Shown here in pieces: positions 10,241 through 23,354 of a DNA stretch of 64,000 nt. Both the position numbers and the translations under genes were made by a program. Below the pieces are notes generated by a model. The model did no database searches and was not told the origin of the DNA. It saw only the letters and a program-made list of their open reading frames with translations. The stretch spans positions 47,757,470 through 47,821,469 of the forward strand of contig CM055111.1 of NCBI GenBank assembly GCA_029204225.1. Reading direction: 5' to 3'. Source of the stretch: Diphasiastrum complanatum (taxonomy: Eukaryota > Streptophyta > Lycopodiopsida > Lycopodiales > Lycopodiaceae). Position 1 is the first letter of the stretch. Every line of letters starts with the position of its first letter.

Positions 10241-11259
10241 TGAGCTATGAATACCACCATCCAAAAGACCAACGAACCTCGTACCAAGGCTTATGGCATC
10301 TATCGGAAATGGTGTGAACTCATGATTTGGGGGAGTCCAAGGGCACTCTGGTCTCCCGTTTTCACATAAGGTATAGTTTTCAGTTCCTTGTTAAAGCATG
10401 TATCTTTCCATATGTCATGAAATATAATGTCATCCTTGGAATTTTGTGGGCATTGCTTAGCATAACTTGGATTTGGCGTGGCTCTCTAGCCTGACTTCGA
10501 TTATAAATTAGTATTGTTACCTTGGTATGGGTTTGCTTGACGATGATCAAATTAGATAGCATGCTAGTCGTGTCTCCTCAGAGTATGCTCACAATCATCA
10601 AAAGTTAAAATCTCTATGCATATTATGCTTAGATTATAAGACTTAGTTTGATGTTGTATTTGGAAATGAGATGTTTTGTGTGTACTTAAGTCACTGGCCT
10701 GACCTCTTTGAAATAGAAGAGTGGGCCGTCACTGTACGTGGTTGAAATACCCCACCTCGGTTAGGGGTCATCATAGTCACCTCCATTCTGCCTAGCGAAA
10801 TAACTAGGCCTGACGTTTGGCAAAATACCACCGCCTATCAAGCAAGGCGGCGCGTATAATTGACACCCTCACACTGCACGGAACTAATCATGACATATCG
10901 TAGCATAATTATCTGAGAACGGTTTGCTTATCTCACCCTGATCAGTTGGACACTCTAGTGACGCATTCCAAGTAAGTAACAAGCAACAGACGATGGCTCC
11001 ATTTCATTTGACCTATGAGTGAGCACCCCTATGGAAACCTCTATAGCATTTGGAAGTAATTACACTCGGGTGGCCTCGAGCCGTGAACCTCGACCATTGT
11101 GAAGTACCAGAAACACTGGCATGAGCAAAACTACCCAGAATAGTATCTCGAGTTATAGATATGATCTCGTCTTGACAATAGTCGGTGCCTCTAGAGACCT
11201 AGGATGGGGGACGCGCCAAACAACTTCCGTCCTCGTGGGGGGTTGGACCCTTAAACATA
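10241..11259 (+). other. Family C leader region
   Basis: Noncoding DNA between the LTR and the gag-like ORF. The inverse complement is present at about 52065-53230, which proves that it belongs to a repeated element. No convincing tRNA-complementary primer site could be fixed; TGGTGTGAACTC near 10309 is a weak candidate. Short ORFs here lack domains. Confidence 0.5.
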
Positions 11260-13111
11260 ATGGATGAGAATCAGTTCCACCCTATATTAGGGGATGTCTG
11301 TCAATTAATCCGAGAAGGAGCCATACACTACTATGTCTATACCCCGGCACTCCACCCTCACCTACGGGCGGGAGATACTATATTTAGAGTACAACATTGC
11401 GGGGGTTATAATAACTTTGAAACCTATGAGTTCAATATTGATGGGTTCTGGCATCTGACTTACGCCGTTTCCACCGATTACACGAAACCCACGCAGCCTT
11501 TCATACCATTTGGATCGCCAGCGCAGTCACCCGGACCAAGTGGCAGTACTAATAGACCCCCATAATTAGATCCACCAGAAACAAAGAGAGATGAAACCAG
11601 TAGCAATGACCCCTCTACGAACTTCTATATAGAGGGATGGCCAATCTAGAGGACGAACAGTCTAGGCATCAAACCGATAGGACTGAGATTGCAATTACAC
11701 CTCCCTACAGCCGTGCCTCTGGACATGCCTAGCCCCGTGGACCCGAAAATTCAAAGTACAAACAAAACTATGCAACACCCTCAGAAAATGCCTAGCAATA
11801 TCCCTTCAGAGGAAAGGATGAACAAAACTAGGAAGAGAATGAGAGTAGAGACCCACAACAAGAGAGTTATTCCCCAGGGACAACCATCAGTTACAACGCC
11901 TTTAGAAAAAACTGTCTTGGGGGCTCTACCCAAGATAACTCCACTTGTGCAACCCAGAAATATCATTGATCATGAATCTGCTAACGAAAGTATATGGGAA
12001 AACATGATTGGGAAATGACCTCCTAGGATCTGCTTGGAAAAGGGAATCACCAATACTTGGCTATCGCCTAGAGCCAAAGAACCAAAGCAAAAAGACACTA
12101 CCCCAGAAAAGGAGTGTGTTTAAGTAGTAGCATAGGAAGTGTAGACCTACCAAAAATTTCAAATGATCTGAACATAGAAGTAACTTTGTGGCAATTGCTT
12201 AGACTATCCCCGCTGATGAGAAAAAAAGTCAAGCAACTGATAGGGTCATCTGTTCTTCAAAAGCTAGTTCCACCCAATGGCGAGCTAAACTATTACAATA
12301 TCCAACATGAGGCTGATAGAGATTTACCACCTACAGACCTCAAAGTAACCCCTCAGGATAGATGAGATGAGACCAATGACAAGAGGCCCCCGACACACTC
12401 AGAAAGCACACCCATACCCAGAGAGGCTAGGGCGAGTGTACTGAAGATAACCCAAAGTGAGTTACGAACAGACCCCCCTAGAGAAGAGTGGATGGAAGAG
12501 AGTGAATGGCAGGTGAGTCTTTGGAAGTCCACTAAGTCTGAGGAGGAAATACTAGCAATATTTAGCAATCAGCCAATTGAAGTTGTACCTCCTAACGAGG
12601 GCAACAAAAATGGTAGCTCAAAATGGGAGGAAATAGAAGAACCCGTATGGACCACCCCTACAAATCACTCTGCTAGATCCAGACGCACAAATCTAGATTC
12701 CACGACTTTCGATAAAGAATATGACCTATTCGAAGATCACGTGACCATGGTGGGCATGAGTACGTTGATACACAATGGTGAAACTGAGTACCAAAATCCT
12801 ACCCAAGGAACCCAAGAGATGCCAGTTGATACACTCTATTGGGTGGATTGCCGGGCTTTGATTCTAAAGTTGAAGATGAAGATCCCGAGTCTGGATTTAA
12901 AGGTAAAGTAAGAAATACCCCAACCATGGATAGGACCAAAGGTGAGGAAATCTATGATATGGCCGAAAGAATATTCCAAGCTATATGTATGGATCTCTCA
13001 TTTCTACTATGGAGTCCAAATATACATGAGAATCACATGCATCAGACGAGAGATCTGAGCTCTTTGGCCCCTAACCCTATACATCATGATAGATCTACCA
13101 CAGAGGATTAA
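11260..13111 (+). pseudogene. Family C gag-like polyprotein, frameshifted
   Basis: The first ORF (11260-11565, 101 codons) begins MDENQFHPILGDVCQLIREG and has a nearly identical minus-strand counterpart at 51734-52039, so the start and frame were under selection in the family. Coding potential continues through 11689-12018, 12114-12365, 12492-12911 and 12839-13111 in three frames. The stretch VDLPKISNDLNIEVTLWQLL...RLSPLMRKKV resembles the segment just before the protease in plant Ty3 gag-pol proteins. No zinc knuckle, protease, RT or integrase follows. I read it as a broken gag of a pol-less derivative. Confidence 0.55.
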
Positions 13112-14184
13112 TACCCAGATAACAAGCTCGATGTTGGGTAGATGATGCGATAACAGGCCACACCCTTATCTTTAATTTTACCTATGGGATGAGGGAAAAT
13201 AGGAAGTTTATGTTTTATTTTCATTTGTTCATTTCGTTGTTTTGCTAATTTTGTTGTTTGGTGAATTTCTTTCTATCTATATATTATGAAAAAAAAAAAT
13301 ATTATTGTTGTATGCACTACCTGTTGTTGGAGTGCAGAAACCAGATGATCCAAAAGTCAAAAGCAATTGCACCCACCACCTTTGCACTTGCATCATATAG
13401 TCACGACGTGATTAGACCAATTGATTGCACGGTTGAATGAATGCATCCATATCCATGCACTCTGCATATACCTTGAGCTGCATAAGGCATTGTGCATTAT
13501 TGTAATGGGCATACGTTTGACTGACATAGAAGCATATGGGGGGGTTAGAGAGAAAAGTTGGGAATGGAAACATTGTAGCGAGGAGAAGAGTGACTCCTTT
13601 GCCCAATAGATAAGACACTGAAAAAAAAAAGCAGGTTCACATTGCTCTAGTCGGTTGTAGATAGAGAATTGTGGTAAATCATCTTACGCACTTTGGATTC
13701 AAGCTAGGAACATCTCATTTAGATCGACGATGTTTACAAGAGCAAAGCTAGTCTTCGAACTGTGCAACATTTTTGAAGCTGCAACACACATGCACACTGC
13801 AATCACGCAATATTAGACACAGCACTGGTAACCTGCATCCATGCTAAATCACTCAAAAATGCATTTGCATATCCCTCCATGCATGGGTCTGAGACGGGCA
13901 TGTCTTGAATATGATGGGTGGGAGCATTTGCCAAATAGGTCATGGGTGTTTTGATGCAGGTATGAAGACACTAGCTTATTTGAAGATGTTGCAATGAAGA
14001 CCAACCAGTTGCAGATGGATCCTAAAGGCTCAACCAATGGCCTTTGGAAAGAGAGCAATTCAAGACACCATCCTTGTGGTTAGCATCACCCAGCAAGGGT
14101 GCTGAGCCCACTATCGTTGATTCACCACCAAGAACAGTCTGAGTTCGTTCGTGTGCGGACCACACTCCCCAGTGACGTCGCCAA
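13112..14184 (+). other. Family C internal 3' region, no gene
   Basis: AT-rich noncoding DNA with a poly-A tract near 13287. It ends in GACCACACTCCCCAGTGACGTCGCCAA directly before the second LTR; a CCCAGTG-(G/A)CGTCGCCA phrase is familiar from 3' ends of plant Ty3/Tat-type elements. Open stretches at 13258-13618 and 13849-14058 have no recognisable domain. Confidence 0.45.
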
Positions 14185-16021
14185 TGTTAGCCGATATTTT
14201 CACACGCACAATTGCCTATAGGTAGGGGTCCCAGCCCGTCCAACATGTGGCTAGAGCAAATTTTGAGGCCTTAGAAATGGCCCATAGAATAGTTTACGGC
14301 CTTACAATTGGCCCGATTATACTAGCCGGCACTGCCGAGCAAATTTTCAATGTACTCCGTTACTTTTATTAATACAAAAATTGTCTACTGTGTTTTTCAG
14401 GGAACTAGTTGCCTTGAAGAAACCCCAAGTCATGAGTGCTCGCCAGTAACGACACACGGGAAAACTAGCAAAATAAATTCGCAACCAATGGTCAGAAATT
14501 ATGGGACAGGGTCAAGGAAACTGCAACAAAAATATAGGCAAGTTCTAGCGCAAGTCGAAGCAGCACATTGATAGGAAAATCACCTCGACAACTTAAGCCA
14601 TGGGCCACAGACACGCAAAGGGGAAAATGCAAAGGGAGGCCAAAAGTGCATAACAAAAAATATCCTACCTAAAAGTGGTAGGGGTTGACCACAAGTAGCA
14701 AAAAGACTATCCAATTAAAAAAGACAAGCAAGTAAAGTACTTGCCATTTACCTCACCAACAAGTGCAAAAAATAAAATTGCAAAAAATAAAATTGGGTCA
14801 CACAAGTGGTAGTGGTACCCACTACCAATGACCCAAAACATCTTTTCAGAACAAGGATACCACTTCAAGTCCAATCCTAAGTTAAAGAGCCATGTACAAA
14901 ATGGGACACATGTACAAAATGGGACACATGTCATGAAGGCCTTGAAGGAAGAAAGTATGGCATTCTGAATGGGAAGGTGTGAGAGATGCGTATAAGAGAG
15001 GGCCTACATAAACGTTGAAGGATAGAGGAGTTAAGAAACTAGTTGATGATAGAGAGTGGTTGATGTTGGTTCACGTGAATTCAAGGAGAGTTGCAAGAGA
15101 GTGACAAATAGTGTTGTTGGGTTGAGAGAGAATTCTTTTAGACGTGAAGCAAAGATGAGAACTTTTTGTGGAATGAGTGGGGGATTGAGGCCAAGCTCGT
15201 TGAATGTTACGTGAGAGGAGGTGTGTGTAATAGAAGCAATACGGAGGTACCATCTCCCATCCCGCATAAGATCAAGCTGTGATCCAAATGGCTTGTAGAA
15301 CGAGTCAGAGACATGCAATCGGAAGACAACTACCGTATCAGAGATGGATCAGAAACCAATGTAAATCTTTCATGAATCAGTCTGCTGCTTCAACCGTCAT
15401 TCGCTGCTAAGGATTTGGGGGTCGGAGAGAGTGCGGTTTGATCACTGTTAGCTATCCACTCTATGTGGATGCAATCTATAGCTCAAGCGTGGTCCCTCAA
15501 CCTACTATATGTGATCCATCGGACCAGAAACTATGGTGCACACTGCCTCCTCTCTGATGAAGTCGCTGCAGATCCAAGAGAGAGCTACGCAATGGGTATT
15601 TGAAGTATGACACTCCTGCTGCTCCTTGCACTGACTGTTTGAGTGACCCAGAGGATACACATACCCATATGAAGAACGTTTAGCTCTCTGTCTGAGTGAC
15701 ATATATGAAGTATCAAGGCGGTTGAGGGCCGTGTGATCTCCCCTCAGGTGTACCTGGCTACTGTCATCTTCATACCAGAACTGCAACGTCCACGTGCACC
15801 AAGCCCATAATGTTCACAATCAGCGTTGATCCCGTTGAACCTCTGCTAGCTCGCTGGGGTGCTGCCAGGCTTACTGAATCCATGCTTACTGTCTAAACCC
15901 TGTCTGGAACCTGCTGTATCCTTGCCAAAGTCCAATGACTCTCTGTGGGAATTTCGCTAATTTACTAGAGCTCTGTCAAGCTTGGGTCACCGGTTGAAAC
16001 TCTTCTGGAATCCGCAGACTC
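14185..16021 (+). mobile_element. Ty3-like family C: downstream LTR, truncated
   Basis: Begins TGTTAGCCGATATTTTC like 8159 and follows it to 16021 with scattered substitutions and a deletion of about 90 bp near the start. Homology to the upstream copy stops at CCGCAGACTC, after which unrelated DNA begins, so the 3' end is lost and no target-site duplication can be checked. The pair of LTR-like blocks around a gag-only interior fits a large retrotransposon derivative lacking pol. Confidence 0.65.
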
Positions 16022-16820
16022 TATTCTGGATCAATAATTAATACATAGATAAAAACAACATAATTTTCAGGTTCTTGTTTTGTTGAGTGAGTATAATCAC
16101 TCATCATGATAAGAATATGATTTGAGCTCCAAGTTCTCAAATGTAGTGAGAGCTCAATAAGGATTGTCTTCAAGATCCAAGCTTTGTCTTTGGTAGATTG
16201 TTGAATGAACACCGTGGGCTGCAAAATGTGAGTCTCCTCCTTAAAATAAACATGAAAAACAGCAGCTTTCCATAAGATTCAACTTTTGTATGAAGAAGCA
16301 CATTTTAGCCAAAGCTTGAGTGTAGCGCAGGCATCCCAAAGGGAGCCGGGAACCACGACTTAGCTTCCTAGCCTTCAACCCTTGCCATCCAAACCCACTT
16401 GACATACAAGCAGCCAACTCGCCAACAAAGATCAGACTTAACCAACTGGAAGTTCGGAAACCAACATTGAGATCCAATCTGGTGCCATGCCAGATTGGTG
16501 GTCCTGATGTGGGTGACTTCCCTCCAAGCAAGTCGCCCGACATACATCAAACTTAACCAACTCGAAGCTTCGTTACAAACGAGTAACATCCATTCCAAGC
16601 AAGCAGTCTGACTTACCTCAGACTTAACCAACTGAAAGCTTCGTCATGAGCGCTAGAAGCCAACCTGGCACCATGCCAGACTGGAAAGCCATAAACATGT
16701 AACTTCCACCCAAGCAAGCCATCCAACTCAGCTGATATGTTAGAGCCCGTTCCCCAAGAGCTTAATCCATTCACGTTCATGCAAGGAACACTCAGAACCA
16801 CAAGCCGCGACAGATATGGA
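16022..16820. repeat. Degenerate tandem phrases
   Basis: The phrase CAGACTTAACCAACTGGAAG occurs near 16433, 16549 and 16619 with variants CTCGAAGCTTCG and TGAAAGCTTCG. ACCATGCCAGA-(T/C)TGG occurs twice (near 16485 and 16671), and CCAAGCAAG three times. The copies are irregularly spaced, so this is an old repeat array. Open frames on the minus strand follow from the repetition and have no domain. Confidence 0.55.
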
Positions 16821-17600
16821 GACAACTAGTTCCTGGACCAAATGGTTCCGACAGCATACCGCTGGCGCCACAGACCGAATGGTCCCAACGGCATACCATT
16901 GGCGTGCCGGGATACGACCCTCAGCTATGTGTCAAATTAAAAAGTTTGAAGCGGCCTTACAACTGGCGCTTTTACCGAACACTGAAATCCAGAAGGTAAT
17001 CAGAGTCAGTTTGAGAAAAATCCCACTTTATTGATAAATCTGAGAAGGTTACATTTCAAGTGTGTGACTGATCCTAGTCTCCAGGGCCCTGGCATGCCAA
17101 GGCGAGTGCCAAGACAACATTCCAACAAGGGAGGCTAAGACTTGGTTGGAGCTCGTCCTGAGTCATAACCCGCACTCCCTTATAGTATTGGTGGGATTCG
17201 CCACCTCCCCTCATACCAAGTACTCTACCCAGGCTGGTAAAGCACATTTTCTCTCTCTAGAATTTTCTCTCTCTAGAATTTTTTGATCCCCAGACTTCCT
17301 TTAATCATGCCTAGATCGTGTGAGGTGATTGCACATCGATCTGAGCTCTCTGGACTTCGCTAGAACCGATCAAAGATTTTCAGCCATAGGAACTTGGCGC
17401 CGGCTGAATTCTGGTCACAGTGGCGCCAGGAGCGGCGCCGGCGCCGGTGGCGCGGGGAGCAGCAGGGGCGTTGCTGGCGCTGGGGACAGTGGCGCCGGAA
17501 GTAAAGCTTGTAAAGGAAGCTTTACAACATCCACCCCACCTTTATAAAATCTGATGTCCTCATCAGATGTCAAATTAAAGTAAAGGTGTCTCCCAATTAA
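16821..17600. other. Unassigned DNA with GC-rich GGCGCC island
   Basis: A GC-rich island at 17394-17508 is packed with GGCGCC palindromes and yields a Gly/Ala-rich frame in translation, typical of low-complexity DNA. CTCTCTCTAGAATTTT is directly duplicated near 17251. GGCGCC-type words can form part of Ty3 primer sites (complement to tRNA 3' ends), but no flanking LTR was found. No gene is supported. Confidence 0.4.
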
Positions 17601-18424
17601 AATAACTATACATTTAAGCTACTTGTCACAGTACTCAATTTGCTGGCCACTTTTTATTAACATTGAAGCTGGCACACCACAAGTCTGAGGCTCAGCTCTT
17701 TGTACTGAAAAATTACATAACTTGAAAATATCTCTTTGTCTGGGAAAAGCGTAGAGTTTATATCGCTTACGTAAAACCCAAAAACCTTATTAACTGGTGA
17801 CAGAGGCCTTTCTGTGAAATGTTCGCCCTTGTCGCTTCTGACTTTTGACTTTGGAACTCCTTTGAGCTCCTGATTTGTCCTTGATGCACTTTGTGTTGAG
17901 CTCCCTGAGCTCCAAATTTGATCAGTTTCGCATAGGTATCAAGGCTCCATGAGCCAAAGGATTTATCGTTTGATTGCCCACTTTATGGTCCACTTTGTGC
18001 CTTGTTACTTTCGCGTCTGGATTTCTCTCCTTGTCCCAGCCTGATCTTGATACTTTTCCTTCTTGGCTCTTTAAGGTAGGCAAAGATTGAGTACTCCGCA
18101 ATGCACCTCTCACTTAGCTTGAAGTAGCTCTTTGAATCAGCCCAAATGTAACCATTGACCTCGTGGAGAGCCAAAGGGTCACACCAGTTTGATGCGCATA
18201 CGAACTATCTCTTCGCGTTTGTTTGAAGCACCATGTCCGTCGCGCAAAACTTGACTTTCACAATTCCATCACTGGTCAGTTGCCTCACAGTCAAAACAAG
18301 AAGTGTATATCGGGCTTGGCTTCAAGTAGCTCTCTTTGAATCAGACACATGCACCCAGAGTTTGCACTAGTCCGATCTCAACACGAACTGTCCCTTAGCG
18401 TCCGTTCGACACCGAATATCTCAC
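17601..18424. other. Unassigned DNA with an imperfect duplication
   Basis: GTAGCTCTTTGAATCAG followed by a related stretch ending in a TCTCTTCGCGT or TCCCTTAGCGT context occurs twice (about 18122-18235 and 18336-18420). The second copy is cut off by the integrase fragment at 18425. No coding sequence is recognisable. Confidence 0.4.
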
Positions 18425-19140
18425 CAAGTGAGTCGAAGCCAAGGCAGTAAGAGTACCTGATGCTAGGACCACTGCCAAGTTCCTTTATGAAAATATCATT
18501 GTGCGCTTTCGATGCCCGATGGAGCTAGTCAGCAATCGCGGAAGTCATTTCATCAATGAGACCTTCAAGGTCCTGTTGGAGGAATTCTTCGTGATCCATA
18601 GAACCAGTACGCCTTATTATCCTCGTGGTAATGGACAAGCAGAATCATCCAATAAGATCCTGTGTAGTATGCTCACGATTGGGAACATAAGTAGCATGCT
18701 GCTCTGTGGGCATTTAGGACAACATATAAGGGAAGTACTGATCAAGCACCTTTCCAATTGGTATATGGTCAGGATGTTGTGATGCTAGTAGAGTTTTTAG
18801 TCCCTTCATTAAGGATTGCCACAATGCAACGTCTTAATGAATCCAAATATTTACAACTACGCCACGAAGCTCTGCATAAACTTTGTGAAACACGCTTACT
18901 AGTTGTGCATGCACTGGCAGTTGAAAAAGAAAGACGCAAAGCATGGCACGATCGCAGGTTACAAAAGAAGGATCTTCGCGTCGGAGATCTGGTCTTGATG
19001 TATAAAACCAAGGTGATCAAGGGGAAACTAAAATTCACAGACGAAGTTCCTTATCGAATCAAGGAAATTCTTAATCATGGAGATGTGAATCTAGAGAAGC
19101 TATCCACGGTAGCCGGTTGCACAAGTACTGGCCATCGCAG
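18425..19140 (+). pseudogene. Ty3 family G, copy 1: integrase core and C-terminus
   Basis: Starts in mid-domain at EYLTK-VEAKAV and continues with SNRGSHFINETFKVLLEEFF, STPYYPRGNGQAESSNK and VEFLVPSLRIATMQRLNES. It ends in the C-terminal module RKAWHDRRLQKKDL...GDLVLMYKTKVIKGKLKF. The second catalytic Asp is changed (SNRGSHF; the minus-strand copies read SDCGSHF). A frame break lies near 18690. The N-terminal zinc module and all upstream pol are absent. Closest relatives in the window are the two minus-strand copies at 61693-64000. Confidence 0.85.
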
Positions 19141-20340
19141 TGAGATAGATCCAGATTGGTGGTGGCACATTACAAAAAACTATTCTGATAGACCATCACC
19201 ACTAGATCTAGGAAGATCAACTCAAATCAAGCTAGATCCATCAAGATTTGGCTAGATCTGGCAAGATTGTGGAAATTCATCAGGGTCCAAGGGGGATTCA
19301 GATTCAAATGGGATCAAGAAGAAAGCAGATCACCAGATTATGCCAATAAGTCCTCTAAATTTGTAGATCAAAGACCTCGATCTCAGTAACTATGACAAAT
19401 TAAGGGCAAAAGTCAACCAGAAGTGATGGATTTGCTATCAAATATCCATCAAAACTTCCAGAGAACTACCAACAGTCAGATCAAGCATGGATGAAGCTGA
19501 TTCCCAGTTTGCAAAAGTTAAGAATCAGAAAATCTCAAGATCTCATCAAAAAACACTCTAAAAGAGCACTTTTTCATGATTTTTGGAGATCCTTTGGGAG
19601 ATAGCTCTTGAAACTTGGACAGTCACTAGATCTGACCCAGAGGCAGCCATAAAAATCTCTGCGAGAGTTTCTGATGGATGAGTTATCATTTTTTAGTGTG
19701 TGCAAGGGCTCCTAGAAGTTGAATCTTCAGAACCCTCGCAGAGCATCAAGATCATCCTACCAACCCTTGCAAGATGTCTAAATGGAATCAGAACAGTGAA
19801 ATTAGCCTGCCTAAATGGTCTGATCTTGAAAATCCAATCACAGAAACATGTTGTGCGAGAGATGACTTCCTGCGAGAGTTGAACCCTCGCAGACGGTCAG
19901 AACCCTCACAGAACCTTCGCAGGGCAGTCAAATCACCTTCTGAACTCTCGCAGACTTCTTTGAGGTCTTAGAATTTTGTGAAGAAGGCCCCTGCCAAAAT
20001 TTGGGTGGAATTGAACAAGGAAAAGTGGATTTCACCTAATACGCACTCTAAATTTCGCTATATAAGGGCTGAATTCGAGTCATTTGTCACCTTTGCTGGC
20101 GAAGCTCTATTCAAATTTTTACTGAAATTTACAAGTTCTCTGTTTGCGACCAAATTTCCTAGAAGCTATCATCTGCTCATGCTGGACACAGATCTGCGCT
20201 CTGAACTACAGTTCTTGCCATCCAACGCTCGTTATTCACAATTTTTTGTCGTTTCCACACCTTTTTATCTTTTCCATCATTTTTCTTATTTTTTCGCCCT
20301 TTAACTATCACTACTAACATAACCTCCTCATCCTCTGAAG
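19141..20340 (+). mobile_element. Family G spacer or LTR with TATA box
   Basis: This 1.2-kb noncoding block is matched in inverse orientation by 60490-61690. It carries TATATAAG at 20059-20066, conserved in the other copy at 60790-60797. It also holds many CTCGCAG/CTGCGAG words (19660-19960) in both orientations. It follows integrase directly and precedes another ORF. Either it is an LTR shared by two tandem elements or an internal promoter region between pol and a downstream ORF. The near-conserved TGGCACCAAGCAGGTGAT just before the ORF could be a primer site, but I cannot match it to a tRNA. Confidence 0.55.
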
Positions 20341-20357
20341 ACTGTGGCACCAAGCAG

Positions 20358-23354
20358 GTGATGCAGCGTGAAATTTCCTCAGCCACACAGATTTGGCCCT
20401 TACCCTCTAATGCTTTGATTCAACCATGGCTTCAAACAGCCGACCCACTTCTTGAGGCAATGGATTTTCTCTCAGCGCTTTTCCATTCTAAGATTAACAT
20501 GGGCCTCGCCCTTCACGCTTACGCCACCTGGGACATGTCGAAGACACACTTCCACTTCCTGTACCAAGGAACCACGTACAAGGTCAGGATTAACGCAATC
20601 TCGATGGTCACCATTGGCATTATGTCCGGTGACCGTCAGCCCATCTCCCATCATCAGGCAAAAACTCTAATCAAACATTTCATCACCCAAACTGCGCCAG
20701 AAATTCTAATCCAGACTAACAATGGTTATCTAATGGATGTTATCACGGAACTCATCATTCAAGCGGCTGCACATCTGTTGAACAACTTTCTGGTTGTTTC
20801 AACATTTTGCAAGGACAGAATCTAGTCCAAGCTGCTAAGTCAGATAGTGGAATCCTTTCTGGCATTCCCTGGCCCCTCAGTTGTGCCATACGGCTTGCAT
20901 AGCTTTCTCATTCGCGAACTAACCATCTCCATCAAACTCGACAACCGTGAGCATATCGTAGTAGGCCCCCTCTTGTGTAATTTTGCTTGTGCACTTCTCG
21001 AGGTGAAGGTGCACGGTTTCCACTGCTCAACCCGTTTGTCTTCCATCGTGCCACACACTAACCTCTATCTGCCACCTGTAGCATCCACCTCCTCCCAACC
21101 TAAAGTCACTGACATGACGGCCAGCAAACAAATGCGTGGCGCTGCCTCTTCATCCTCATCTCCACCTACTACCCGAAGACGCACCACCACCACCTCACTA
21201 ACCACCGCCACTTCTTCTTCCGTACAACCTTCTCCTCTTGTCTCTGTTGTCACTAGTCTCTTTCTATTCTTTCCACGACTGTTTTTGTTTCCATTCCCAT
21301 TTTCTTTGTTGATACCACTTCCATTTCTGTTCCATTATCCACTACTATTTCCATCACCATTGCATCTTCCATCACTCTCGTCGCAACCGTTGTTCTCCTC
21401 ACGTTTAATCTCTTTGATTCTCAGTTGTCTCCAGACACTCTGGAATGGATGCAAGTCATCAACTTTTTACCCCCACGCCAGACCATTTCTGCTCCATCCT
21501 CGCCTTCCGTACTCCACACCACACTTCAGTTCCCCTCTGTTCCACCCATCCTCTCCTTTGGACAAACCGTCTGCACCCCAGTTTTCACTGTTGCTTCTCA
21601 AACCCCACCTGTTTTGCCACCAAAGGTTGCCGAGGGCAACCAACCATTGCCTGATGACACATTTGTTCAAACAATCTTTATACCATCGCTAGATCGGACA
21701 GATCCCACCGCCCTAGATGACATCAGGTCCCCCAAGAACCTGATTGAAGACAATGACGACGGAGCTCCACAAGTCATCGGGACCGCTACCACACAAGCCC
21801 CTATCAATGCCAGCGTACTGGCTACTCCAAAAAACTTAATGACAGCGTACCAGACCCTGGGCAAATACATCCTGGAGGCGGTAATAGCCAAGACTATTTT
21901 GGAAAGCAGGGTACTCCACCTGGCGACTAGCAACACACAGTTGTGAGCGGAACTCACAAAGCTGCACCACGAGGTGATTCTAGCTCACCAACATGAACAA
22001 GAAGGGCACTGGGAGATTGCCAAGCTACAACAGATGGAGGATGGCCTCAACCTATACAGTCAAAGCCTCTCCAAAGCGTTGATAGAGTCCTCCACGAAGA
22101 TGCGGGAGCTTCAATCCGAATCGTCCCAACAGCTTGCTCCCCCCCAAGAGCAACTACAAATTTACGAAATAGAGAATACGCGCCTGGGGGCAAAAGTCAA
22201 AGTTCTACAAAGTGAAAAGCTCATCTGGCTAGCTCAACTTGCACCAGACTCAAGACCGCTATCTGAAAGATGAATCTCTTTAGAAGTCAGGTGCAGGTAT
22301 ATAGTCAAACATTAAACAGTTACCAGATAGAGTACGATAAATACCGGGCAAGCGCAACTCATGAGCTCAGCCAGGCCAAGCAAGCCCTCAAGGCTTGCCA
22401 ACAGTACATGGAGAAGAAGGCCCAGTTCGAAGGCCAAGACCAAGAAGCAACAGATACGTTTCAGCGAGACCAAGGCCAAGGCACAGGTCCTGGCCAAAGC
22501 CAAGAGGAAGGACATGCAATATCATCCAGAGGTTCGCGCACCATATCTGCCAGCTGGGCCTTCCGAAGACCAAAGTCCATGGAGGAAAAAATAAACGAAT
22601 TCCTAGCAAAGTATCCCCACGAGTCATCAAGAGGCGGCTGGCAGATATCAAATTCAGCTCAGACAATAAAGGGCAAGGAGCTGCAAGCATTACCCACCCT
22701 CCAACCACAACCAGAGTGGCATCAACAGCTTTTTGAAAGAGATCCTACAGCCATCAGGGCCTATGTGACAAGTCTGCAACAACTACAGGTGAATGTGCAC
22801 TTCCTGCCATGCACACGATGATCCAAATGGGCGGAATGCAATACCCCTTTGCACAAGATCACCATTCAAAATTTTAATTGGCCGACCATTCCATCATAGC
22901 ATGGTTGGGATACGGATGTAGATGCCAGAAGGGCTCTCACTATGTTTGCCAATAACTATTTCAACTGCCCTGATCCAACAATCCACGCGGCAGCCACTTA
23001 TGCCCGGGACTTAGAGCATTTAATGAGGATTGAAACTAAATGGGACAATTTTCTCCCCCCCATATTTTTTGATCCTAATAAGGTGCTAGCTTTCGACAAA
23101 GTCGAAGATCAGCTGCCAGTCGCTCGTGTCTATTACTGAGCTGCCTTCCTCAGTGATCCTTGGACGCACAGATTCTAAGCATGGGTCGACCAGGATTGGT
23201 TGACAAGAGACGCCAAAGGACTTGAAGAAACTGAACCGCATCAATTTTATGGAAAACGTCACAGGCTACATGATCCACCAGAGGTGGGCAAAGAAGACGC
23301 TTTACTGAACCGGCAAAGTGCTGAGGGACCGGCACTACTTCAGGCCGTGGGTCC
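20358..23354 (+). pseudogene. Family G ORF downstream of the spacer, broken
   Basis: Coding potential runs through frames at 20358-20825, 20847-21692, 21425-21946, 21974-22273, 22270-22821 and 22942-23382. The N-terminal part contains MDFLSALFHSKINMGLALHAY and WDMSKTHFHFLYQGTTY. A Ser/Thr/Pro-rich low-complexity middle follows, then a Gln/Glu-rich probable coiled coil (near LQIYEIENTRLGAKVKVLQS). The C-terminal part has DKVEDQLPVARVYY and AWVDQDWL. The same protein is present at 57313-60404 (minus) and a diverged relative at 45590-47260 (minus, LYYRAAF). I do not recognise the family: gag-like, or an extra ORF downstream of pol. Stops and frameshifts rule out function. Confidence 0.6.

Noticed and set aside
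17329..17547. Gly/Ala-rich protein
   Set aside because: It is the translation of a GGCGCC-rich island; no domain and no conserved copy.
20847..21692. Secreted or multi-pass protein rich in Pro, Leu, Phe and Ser
   Set aside because: The long frame runs through pyrimidine-rich low-complexity DNA out of register with the flanking coding parts of the family G ORF; only about the first 80 codons look like protein.
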